DNA of 5,040 nt from Clostridia bacterium (GTDB lineage: Bacteria; Bacillota_E; SLMV01; PUMD01): positions 1 to 5,040 of the forward strand of contig PWUC01000142.1 in NCBI GenBank assembly GCA_003562655.1, in the 5' to 3' direction. Positions 1-5,040 of this stretch are shown here, piece after piece. Positions within the stretch are counted from its first letter, which is position 1, and every line of letters starts with the position of its first letter. Made by a program: the position numbers and the translations under genes. The notes under the pieces are model-generated. The model was not told the DNA's origin, searched no databases, and worked only from the letters and a program-made list of their open reading frames with translations.

Positions 1-2
1 GG

Positions 3-527
3 TACGAATCGAGGTTCTCAGAGCAAAGGGATGAAGGCTCGATCAACGAACGAATTGAGGTCATGGATCCCCGGGTCGCGGCGCAGTGGGGCGAGCTGCT
101 CGGTGTCGACTACCCCTACGATGCCTTTGAGTTCATCGTCTGCCCGGAAAGTCCGAGCCTGGCCAGCAGCGTCGGGCCGGAGAAGGTGGTGATCGGTCAA
201 AGGCATCCACCCGCGGTCTTCGAGCATGCCTACGTACATGAGGTTGGGGTACGGACCGTCGGGCTGCACCGGTTGTCAGAGCACCCCGCAACCGCCGGCC
301 TGATGATCAACGACTATCTCTCGATGGTGATGCTGATAGAGACTGAGGTGTGCTACCACAAGCCGGCTATCCTTCCCGACCTGGGAGACGATGTCTTCCT
401 CCGGGGAATGGGGCTTGAGGCATTGGTGGAGCACAGGAAGAGGAGGACGGGACCCGGTAGCGGCCAGAGCCTACCCGAGTTCTTCGCCGGTTGGCATGCG
501 GAGGCACGGCGGGATGGACTGCTTTGA
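3..527 (+). CDS. C-terminal part of an unrecognised protein with a degenerate HExxH-like motif (5' end outside window)
   Basis: The frame is open from the window edge to the TGA at 525-527, giving 174 visible residues. An ATG at 63 exists, but the only purine-rich stretch before it (GAGG) is two bases away, too close for a normal ribosome site. No other start codon lies between 3 and 62, so I read this as the tail of a longer gene. Counting from that ATG, residues 57-64 read YVHEVGVR. This resembles the HExxH zinc-ligand helix of metallopeptidases, but the second histidine is replaced (HEVGV). Acidic residues follow at 93 and 95 (IETEVCY), where a downstream ligand could lie. The C-terminal third is rich in His, Arg and Glu and shows no membrane segment. 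I do not recognise the family. A former or divergent metal-dependent hydrolase is only an inference. It converges with the broken minus-strand gene that follows. Confidence 0.6.
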   Translation, partial: YESRFSEQRDEGSINERIEVMDPRVAAQWGELLGVDYPYDAFEFIVCPESPSLASSVGPEKVVIGQRHPPAVFEHAYVHEVGVRTVGLHRLSEHPATAGLMINDYLSMVMLIETEVCYHKPAILPDLGDDVFLRGMGLEALVEHRKRRTGPGSGQSLPEFFAGWHAEARRDGLL

Positions 528-549
528 GCACTGCCGACGCGGCAGCCGT

Positions 550-955
550 GTGATTGTCTATATTGAGCGGAGGCATTCTACCACGATGGTGATAGTTCAG
601 CTGAGGGAACGGCATCTTTGATGGTGCTTGACGTTCACTGGCCAGTCGCTGCCGATCAAGCAGATGCACGTTGGAGATCGAAGCAGCGTGAGTAAGGTTT
701 GGCCCGATGCACGAGGGAAGGCTGTGGCAACACTCGCAGCCACCGCAGTAAGAGACCCGGACTGGCTTGAATGTCCAGAAGAGTCTCATAGAGATTGTGT
801 GGGGCGTAGCGTCCTACGTCCAACAACCAGCGCTCGAAAGCCATGAGTAACGATTGCAGAACGTGCGGGCCCACCGAAGTCGCCCTATACAGATTCCAGA
901 GCCGTCTTTGAAGATCAATGCTAACTCAACAGTCGGCTCGAGACGATCCCGGATT
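550..955 (-). pseudogene. Frameshifted remnant of a larger protein, readable only in pieces
   Basis: No single frame is open, yet consecutive minus-strand pieces read like one conserved protein. Piece 1 (about 954-916) holds IRDRLEPTVELAL. Piece 2 (about 913-770) holds LYRATSVGPHVLQSLL, then FERWLLDVGRYAP and NLYETLLDI. Piece 3 (about 761-667) holds SLTAVAASVATAFP, then TLLTLLRS. Piece 4 (about 669-550) holds LLDRQRLASERQAPS. Each piece picks up where the last stops, after a shift of a base or so, as expected of indels in one former gene. The helical, Leu/Ala-rich pieces remind me of the C-terminal helical regions of large bacterial ATP-binding (STAND-like) proteins. That is a memory-based resemblance, not an established assignment. 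No start and no ATPase motif are present, so this is an internal or C-terminal fragment. Its upstream part appears to have been lost before the CPBP gene at 1102. Confidence 0.55.
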
Positions 956-1101
956 TCCCTGCGCGCGGGGCATCGGGCGGGAGGGTAAGGTGGCACACCG
1001 CTCCTTTATCCGATCAACCCGCCGGTGATCTGCTCGCTGCCCCCAGTCAATGCCGGTACGGGGCGGACACCCATTCCCGGATGGTCACACCACGCACCCA
1101 G

Positions 1102-1965
1102 TCAGATGAAAGTGACCAGCAGCATAAACGTTGTGAAGATCACCACGTCCTGCATGAAGTGGATGATCCACGGCGCAACCAGGCCTCCCGTCTCGTACAT
1201 ACTCCGCGACATAAACCAGCCGAGCACACCGCTCATCACCACCCCGACGCCACCGCTGGGTGCGCCGTAGAAGTGAGCCATGCCAAAGAACCCAGCTGCC
1301 ACGAGCAGCACCTGGGCCTTCGGAAGCACATCCCTGAGGGGAGCCAGGATCGCGTTGCGGAACATGAAGCCCTCGCTCACGGAATTGACCAGCGCGAGCA
1401 ACAGGATGATCGGAAGGTGCCGGGGTAGATCGCTGACCGTCTCGGGCATCGAGAAACCGGTGACCGTGAACAGGGTCAGAAATAGGGTCACGCCGGCGAT
1501 GGCAAAGGCGGAGTACACCGACAGCCTGCCCCAGCTAATCGTGTCGGGGTATAGCCTGCTGGGCTCAGGCTTAACCGACAGGTCGCCCTTGACCAGGTAT
1601 GCCTCCCGCGGTGAATCAAAGAGCAGAAGCAGAAGCAGCACCACGGGGATCGACCCCAGCAACTTCGACATGACCATGCTGCTGAAGTAGCCGGCAAAAC
1701 TCTGCATGTCGAAGAAACCCTGCCAGGTAGGTGTAGCTCCGATGAAGGCGCCTAACCGCGGAAAGACTACCAGGGCGGTCAGTATAACCGAGTACACGGC
1801 CATTCGCCGGTTGCGGGCGAAGAGCCAGTAGTGAAGTGATGCTGCAGCCAGGATAGCGACCCTGGTAATCGGCACCCAGGACGGCACGAACCCCAGTAAT
1901 TCCTTCGCTATTACGTCGGCGAGGATCGAAGCAACTGCGGTGAGAAACACTACCTTAATCGTCAT
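1102..1965 (-). CDS. CPBP (Abi/CAAX) family intramembrane metalloprotease, 287 aa
   Basis: This is an integral membrane protein with hydrophobic segments near residues 3-25, 33-50, 55-75, 100-116, 148-170, 183-196, 215-232, 238-255 and 262-286. The C-terminal half carries the three CPBP motifs. Motif 1 is EGFMFR at 198-203, motif 2 is FGMAH at 227-231, and motif 3 is HFMQD at 269-273. In the Rce1/CPBP fold these Glu, His and Asn/Asp residues sit inside the membrane and activate water for peptide cleavage. Here the usual EExxxR has Gly in place of the second Glu, while the first Glu (equivalent to the catalytic one in archaeal Rce1, as I recall), the Arg and both His remain, so activity is plausible. 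The ATG at 1965 follows GAGGGGG (1981-1975) at nine bases and directly abuts the TGA of the upstream frame, suggesting coupled translation. Family members include CAAX-type proteases and bacteriocin self-immunity proteins; the substrate here cannot be told. Confidence 0.88.
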   Translation of the reverse strand: MTIKVVFLTAVASILADVIAKELLGFVPSWVPITRVAILAAASLHYWLFARNRRMAVYSVILTALVVFPRLGAFIGATPTWQGFFDMQSFAGYFSSMVMSKLLGSIPVVLLLLLLFDSPREAYLVKGDLSVKPEPSRLYPDTISWGRLSVYSAFAIAGVTLFLTLFTVTGFSMPETVSDLPRHLPIILLLALVNSVSEGFMFRNAILAPLRDVLPKAQVLLVAAGFFGMAHFYGAPSGGVGVVMSGVLGWFMSRSMYETGGLVAPWIIHFMQDVVIFTTFMLLVTFI

Positions 1966-2481
1966 TCATCCTAACCCCCTCGTCCCTGGAGCAGCTAGGG
2001 ATGTTGTGAGCAGCTGGCACCGCATGGAGCCGGGTGTGCCAATGATCGTCTCCAATGCCTGACCGCCTCCTGGTGAGATTGGAGACGGCGCCGAAGGTGC
2101 GGACCGTCGACTCAACAGGTATCCGCGGAAGAGCAGCTCCTCGGCGATGCCGACGAAGATCCACTGCTGCATCAGGATGAGCGCTGGTGAGACATGATCC
2201 AGCACCGCTTCGCCAGCCAGGGCATAGTACCCCAGCCCCATAGCGAGCCAGATGGCTGCGATGAGCCAGTTCGCCTCCCGCAGCCTGAGCATGTCCAAAC
2301 CGATGTCGGTGAGGGAGATCCCTTCCCTTTTCAGTGCCCACAGAGCCAGGGCACCCAGGAAAACCGACGACAGGACGGTCAAAACGTATCTCGTCGTGGG
2401 GTCATCCATCTTCAGCAGGTGGATCAGGTAGTAATACAGGATGAGATGGAGAGAAGATACGACCAGAACCGCCCCGAGGGT
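1966..2481 (-). pseudogene. Decayed CPBP (Abi) family intramembrane protease gene
   Basis: From an ATG at 2409 the frame gives 147 residues, with EELLFRG at 90-96, the classic EExxxR motif 1 of CPBP proteases, preceded by membrane segments near 8-25 and 48-65. Two things mark it as broken. First, the ATG falls just after a clear extra membrane segment (AVLVVSSLHLILYYYLIHLL, 2472-2413) that is in frame but has no usable start codon. Second, soon after motif 1 the frame turns into Pro/Ser/Gly-rich sequence with no membrane character. The expected motif 2 region seems to survive in another frame as AAHNIPS (about 2012-1995), followed in a third frame by LLQGRGG (1994-1974). The final HxxxN motif and last membrane segments are missing. 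The frame's TGA (1968-1966) touches the ATG of the intact CPBP gene. It is probably an old tandem neighbour of that gene. A short truncated product is possible but would lack the active site. Confidence 0.7.
1975..1981 (-). promoter_or_regulatory. Ribosome binding site of the intact CPBP gene
   Basis: GAGGGGG on the minus strand lies nine bases before the ATG at 1965. It is inside the tail of the upstream CPBP remnant, so ribosomes leaving that frame would finish directly next to this start. Confidence 0.6.
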
Positions 2482-2527
2482 ACCAGGGGCTTCCCTACCT
2501 CTTTCGTGCCGGTTCTGGGTCCCGGAA

Positions 2528-2611
2528 TCAGCGAATGATCCAGACAGTGTCCACGCCTCCCGTTTCAGGACCGATCAAATAGTACCGTGGCAGCAAAATC
2601 GTCCGCTCCGA
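2528..2611 (-). pseudogene. Possible C-terminal tail of a lost gene
   Basis: A minus-strand frame ending at the TGA at 2530-2528 contains ILLPRYYLIGPETGG followed by VDTVWIIR. This is ordered, coding-like composition, unlike the other two frames here. It ends about 50 bases before the first membrane segment of the decayed CPBP gene, a normal distance for an upstream operon neighbour. The frame is blocked by a stop roughly 20 codons further upstream, with no plausible start in between, so at most a remnant remains. I do not recognise the family. It could be chance. Confidence 0.3.
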
Positions 2612-3022
2612 TCGCACGGAACGGGGAATGGGTGCAACCTTTGTTCACCATTGGGGCAGCATTCAGCTCGAGCGTTCTCATTTTGCCCGTTCTGCCTCTG
2701 CACGCTCATCGTTCGGGCATCGATCCGTTTCTCAATGTGGACTGCATCGCCGTGATATGTAGTTATTCCCTCCCCCTGCGTCCTGCTCCTGCCCGAGCAA
2801 GGATAATTGTATAGTATGCAGATGTTTCCTGACCCAGCTGATGACGACAGGCGGTGGTTGCGACCGAACCCGTGAAGCGGAAGTCGGGACCATACCCAGG
2901 CCACCGGTATGGTTCGGAACCCTGGGTGACGACCACGCGCACCAGAGGATGAACTTCGCACGTCGCCGGGGAGAACCATGGAGACCCGGGCCGGGACTTG
3001 CCAGAATGTAGCCATGATAGAC
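2612..3022. other. Stretch without a supportable gene
   Basis: Reading frames here are either short or have skewed Ser/Gly/Arg-rich composition with no motif. The longest, on the minus strand (2575-3165), runs through the mutY remnant on the opposite strand and starts inside it, so I treat it as spurious. A TATAGT at 2810-2815 has no matching -35 element on either strand. The stretch may be decayed coding sequence, but I could not reconstruct a protein from any combination of frames. Confidence 0.5.
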
Positions 3023-3028
3023 AGGAGG
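3023..3028 (+). promoter_or_regulatory. Shine-Dalgarno site of the former mutY
   Basis: AGGAGG lies eight bases before a TTG at 3037. The TTG frame hits a TGA at 3073-3075, but a one-base shift near 3055 leads straight into the mutY N-terminal sequence. I therefore take this TTG as the likely original start. Confidence 0.5.
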
Positions 3029-3036
3029 AACCCAGG

Positions 3037-3557
3037 TTGAGACGAGGTAGTGTGACCCGGCGCCCTCGTGGGTGAAGAACCTGTTGAGCTGGTACCGGGT
3101 GCATCAACGCGACCTTCCGTGGAGAGTGGCACGGGTTCCCCATGCCATGTGGGTTCGGAGATCATGCTTCAGCAGACGCGCATGGAGACGGTGATCAACT
3201 ACTACGAACGCCTTCTCAAGGCCTTTCCGACGGTGAACGCCCTGGCCCACGCAGAGGAGGAGCGGTACTCACGTTGTGGGAAGAACTGGGCCATTACTCG
3301 CGAGCCCGCCGTTTACACCAGGCAGCCCAGCAGGTGCAAGGGGTTTACGGAGCGAAACTGCCTGCCAACTGCGACGTTCTCCAGTCCCTTCCGGGAGTCA
3401 GGCCCTACACGGCAGGAACGATCGCCAGTGTCGCCTTTCATCTTCGTCATCCCACACTGACGGCAATGCGTTCCGGGTCTTCTCCAGGCTCCTCGCCCGG
3501 GATGACGACACCAGCAGCGGGCACGACAGCTCGCCTGTTCAAGGAATCCCCGGTTGA
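3037..3557 (+). pseudogene. mutY: Frameshifted and truncated A/G-specific adenine DNA glycosylase (mutY)
   Basis: MutY removes adenine mispaired with 8-oxoguanine in base excision repair. Its N-terminal catalytic domain is recognisable across successive plus-strand frames. From 3072 to about 3155: [15 protein letters not shown] and MWV. From about 3155 to 3262: [13 protein letters not shown], which contains the family's catalytic Glu, then [15 protein letters not shown]. From 3265 to about 3458: [19 protein letters not shown] and the helix-hairpin-helix [17 protein letters not shown], where the usual GVGxYT Gly is Arg. From 3459 to 3557: DGNAFRVFSRLLA, with the conserved Asp, then a stop. Changes of frame near 3055, 3155, 3263 and 3458 look like losses of one or a few bases. 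The iron-sulfur loop and the C-terminal NUDIX-like domain are absent: only about 170 of the usual roughly 350 residues remain, and the end abuts the lipoprotein gene. It cannot make a working enzyme. Another mutY elsewhere in the genome is possible. Confidence 0.88.
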
Positions 3558-3562
3558 GAATT

Positions 3563-4384
3563 TCATTGGGACCAATAGGGATCTGACCAGGTGCCGACTA
3601 CATCTCCTTCCTCGTCGAGAGCCGTCCAGTTTTTTAGCATGATGTGTCCATTGGGAAACCCCCGGACGGGCTTTTCGCCCCGGGTGGTGTGAGTTTCCGT
3701 GAGTACCAGCAAGAAACATGGGTATTCTCCTGCATCCAGTTCCCAGGAGAATTCGCCCAGGGGTGGCCTTTCCGGATGATTCAGGTAAGGACCATATACG
3801 ACCCCCAGCTGCACTGAATCCACGCGGCGATCTGTTACCACGCCGAACATGATGCGGTAATTGCCTCCGGCGGTATACTTTACCGGATGAAATAGATCTC
3901 CCGTCTGCACGGGTCTGTCGTGGTAGGTGGTACTTGTCAGTCCGGGACTGTAGGTATCGGCGCGGTAGTCGATGGTACCCGTCTGCTCACCAGAGACGTA
4001 GATACCGACTATACCTGCATGCATATACTGCTGTCCATCTTTTTCGTATTCTGCCAGTATGAAGTAGTTATTGTAGTCACCCAGCCGGGTCACCAGGTGT
4101 GACATGAGCAGCTGATATTGTCTCCATCCCGAAGAAGAAGCCTCACCGTGGAGGAAGTCGTCAATTTCTGCGGGTGCGGGCTCGATCTCCGGGGAATCGG
4201 TGCCTATCAGCAGAATACTGTCCTTCATTTCCTGCACGGACACAAACAGGGCTTCAGTGCCGGGTTCCATGCCCATGTTGATGTTATACTCGGTGACTTC
4301 TCCTGTCAGCGCGCTGCATGCCACAGATAACGGAGCGACTGCAAGCAAGATGACAACGAAGGCGTGTCGTCGAACCTGTTGCAC
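3563..4384 (-). CDS. Predicted lipoprotein of unknown function, 273 aa
   Basis: The protein opens with a signal peptide: basic residues (QQVRRH), a hydrophobic core (residues 8-19) and LSVAC with Cys 23. This fits lipid attachment and leaves a mature protein of about 251 residues outside the cytoplasmic membrane. Ser at -3 makes the lipobox slightly loose. The GTG start at 4384 is supported by AAAGGGGTGA (4400-4391) six bases upstream and by the signal peptide beginning right there. The mature part has no further membrane segment. It is rich in Tyr, Gly, Thr and acidic residues, with alternating hydrophobic stretches such as GGNYRIMFGVVTD and VQLGVVYGPYL that suggest beta strands. A Ser-rich, acidic stretch near residues 63-87 may be a linker. 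I recognise no catalytic motif or named family. It is transcribed alone, convergent with the mutY remnant only five bases away, and divergent from the gene at 4789. Confidence 0.8.
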   Translation of the reverse strand: MQQVRRHAFVVILLAVAPLSVACSALTGEVTEYNINMGMEPGTEALFVSVQEMKDSILLIGTDSPEIEPAPAEIDDFLHGEASSSGWRQYQLLMSHLVTRLGDYNNYFILAEYEKDGQQYMHAGIVGIYVSGEQTGTIDYRADTYSPGLTSTTYHDRPVQTGDLFHPVKYTAGGNYRIMFGVVTDRRVDSVQLGVVYGPYLNHPERPPLGEFSWELDAGEYPCFLLVLTETHTTRGEKPVRGFPNGHIMLKNWTALDEEGDVVGTWSDPYWSQ

Positions 4385-4390
4385 GATTAC

Positions 4391-4400
4391 TCACCCCTTT
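4391..4400 (-). promoter_or_regulatory. Ribosome binding site of the lipoprotein gene
   Basis: AAAGGGGTGA lies six bases before the GTG at 4384. It supports this non-ATG start over later in-frame codons, which would remove the signal peptide. Confidence 0.7.
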
Positions 4401-4429
4401 CGTGTTCCTCTTCGGGTGCCTACAATAAT

Positions 4430-4435
4430 ATTATA
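4430..4435 (-). promoter_or_regulatory. -10 box (TATAAT) of the lipoprotein promoter
   Basis: The minus strand reads TATAAT, a perfect sigma-70-type -10 element, in a locally AT-rich patch. It would place the transcript start near 4423 and give a leader of about 40 bases ending in the ribosome site. The sequence 17 bases upstream (TGCCTA, 4458-4453) is a poor match to TTGACA and there is no extended -10 TG. A promoter with such a weak -35 often depends on an activator; here that is inference. Confidence 0.55.
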
Positions 4436-4440
4436 CTCTA

Positions 4441-4477
4441 TATTGCCATCAATAGGCATGCCTGGGGAGTTGTCCCC
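4441..4477. repeat. Three adjacent inverted repeats upstream of the lipoprotein promoter
   Basis: Three perfect dyads lie side by side. TATTG-CCAT-CAATA covers 4441-4454, the palindrome AGGCATGCCT covers 4454-4463, and GGGGA-GTTG-TCCCC covers 4464-4477. They begin six bases upstream of the -10 box and cover the whole -35 region. The position suits operator or activator sites. The third could also form a small hairpin in RNA, but with no T-run it is not a convincing terminator. No regulator gene is visible in the window. Confidence 0.5.
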
Positions 4478-4773
4478 CCGTATTCTGCCACTGCATAAGT
4501 TTCTACCCTATTTGCACATGCCAGGTGCCATGCAGGAATTGAGCGGGACCGATGACCCTATTGCCATGTCAGTGCGGCGCGATTGTGGCCCTGCGCGGCG
4601 ATCCATAGCATGAACACCCGGTCTCGCGCCACGGATCGCCAGGCGGCCATCCAGTTCACCGGCGATGCCGTTTCGGGTCTTCTGCACCTCGGTTTCCTGG
4701 CTTTAAGGGGAACCTTACCGCGACCCTGGCGTCATGTGCCCTGTATGGCTGATGGGTGGAATCGAGTGGGTCA
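4478..4773. other. Remainder of the divergent intergenic region
   Basis: No coding frame of convincing composition is present on either strand. There are short repeated words: ACCCTATT at 4505-4512 and 4555-4562, and TATTGCCAT at 4559-4567, which also occurs at 4441-4449. I saw no good promoter for the downstream plus-strand gene; it could start anywhere in this stretch or use an unusual sigma factor. Confidence 0.4.
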
Positions 4774-4780
4774 GGGAGGA
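4774..4780 (+). promoter_or_regulatory. Ribosome binding site that fixes the TTG start at 4789
   Basis: GGGAGGA lies eight bases before the TTG. The alternative in-frame GTG at 4756 has no such site, and the frame is closed by TGA at 4750-4752. Confidence 0.65.
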
Positions 4781-4788
4781 GAGCAACG

Positions 4789-5040
4789 TTGAGAAAACGC
4801 CGAGTGGTACTGTACGATGTCTTCTTTCCCATATGGGCTCAGTTTCTTGCTCCCCGGGTGTTTTTGTCCATACTGGTGGTCAACTATGCGTTCAACGGGC
4901 TGGTGGTAAAGATCGCACTGCACCTGATGGCCATCAGGTGCACCTTTCGCGATCTACTCCGCTACGCCGCCTGGGCCACCGTTTTCGGCCTTGCTGCTGA
5001 CTTCTGTGGCTTCTTCGTATATGAGCTGCTGGCTCAACGA
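4789..5040 (+). CDS. N-terminal part of a polytopic membrane protein, unknown function (3' end outside window)
   Basis: Eighty-four codons without a stop run to the window edge from a TTG start with a strong ribosome site. After a short basic start (RKRR) come hydrophobic stretches at about residues 7-32, 34-49 and 57-81, with the loop IRCTFRDLLR between the last two, so the protein is embedded in the membrane with the basic N-terminus probably inside. The order FFPIW, an N-x-x-F-N-G stretch around residue 32-37, and ADFCGFF near 70-76 recalls small uncharacterised membrane proteins of Gram-positive bacteria that begin with a similar FPIW-containing helix. I know no function for them, and the resemblance is from memory. 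The frame is different from the longer overlapping plus-strand frame starting at 4734, which is Cys/Gly/Arg-rich and not protein-like. It is divergent from the lipoprotein gene across about 400 bases. Confidence 0.72.
   Translation, partial: MRKRRVVLYDVFFPIWAQFLAPRVFLSILVVNYAFNGLVVKIALHLMAIRCTFRDLLRYAAWATVFGLAADFCGFFVYELLAQR

Noticed and set aside
367..789. 140-residue minus-strand open frame taken as one protein
   Set aside because: Only its middle (about 669-550) is coding-like. Its beginning is an out-of-frame reading of the remnant, and its end is antisense to the gene at 3-527.
1036..1064. GCCCC/GGGGC inverted repeat after the CPBP gene as a terminator
   Set aside because: It has a five-base stem with a loop of about 16 and no T-run on the minus strand.
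1081..1428. Plus-strand His/Arg-rich frame of 115 residues
   Set aside because: It lies antisense within the intact CPBP gene, whose motifs are unmistakable.
2810..2815. TATAGT as a promoter -10 for the mutY remnant
   Set aside because: There is no -35 match at usable spacing and it lies more than 200 bases from the start; chance is as likely.
2575..3165. 196-residue minus-strand open frame
   Set aside because: It starts inside and runs antisense to the mutY remnant, has Ser/Gly/Arg-skewed composition, and shows no motif or credible ribosome site.
4464..4477. GGGGA-GTTG-TCCCC hairpin as a terminator
   Set aside because: The stem is short and has no following T-run; its place upstream of a promoter fits a regulatory dyad better.
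4734..5000. 88-residue plus-strand frame starting at ATG
   Set aside because: It has Cys/Gly/Arg-rich content without structure. The frame starting with TTG at 4789 has a strong ribosome site and membrane helices.
1..5040. CRISPR array, transposon ends, tRNA or rRNA genes
   Set aside because: I saw no regularly spaced repeats, no transposase-like sequence, no cloverleaf with a CCA end, and no rRNA-like conserved stretches.

Overview
The window looks bacterial: Shine-Dalgarno sites precede most starts, GTG and TTG starts are used beside ATG, and base composition is moderately GC-rich by eye. I cannot name the lineage. The lipoprotein's loose lipobox would suit several phyla, including spirochaetes, but this is not diagnostic.

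Layout. 3-527 (+) is the end of a gene entering from the left; it carries a degenerate HExxH-like motif. About 550-955 (-) is a broken gene: conserved-looking protein sequence can be followed only by changing frame at least three times. 1102-1965 (-) is an intact CPBP/Abi-type intramembrane metalloprotease of 287 residues. Directly upstream, with its stop codon touching the ATG of the first, lies a second CPBP gene (1966 to about 2481, -) that has lost its start, its later motifs and its frame. 2528-2611 (-) holds what may be the last residues of another lost gene. 2612-3036 has no gene I can support. 3037-3557 (+) is a truncated mutY (adenine DNA glycosylase) in at least four frame segments. 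3563-4384 (-) is an intact predicted lipoprotein of unknown function, with a TATAAT box and three stacked dyad symmetries upstream. 4385-4788 is the divergent intergenic space. 4789-5040 (+) is the start of a multi-membrane-spanning protein that runs off the right edge.

Reading. Two complete genes (CPBP protease and lipoprotein) and two edge-truncated ones sit among at least three decayed genes. This looks like a low-constraint accessory stretch rather than an operon with a shared job. Only the two CPBP genes form an obvious tandem unit. I found no rRNA, tRNA, CRISPR array, transposase or convincing phage gene, and no evidence for a new multi-gene system. The most useful observations are the hidden pseudogenes, which single-frame ORF calling misses, and the stacked dyads at the lipoprotein promoter. 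Frameshifts caused by sequencing error cannot be excluded from sequence alone, but the intact long genes and the missing gene ends argue for real decay.
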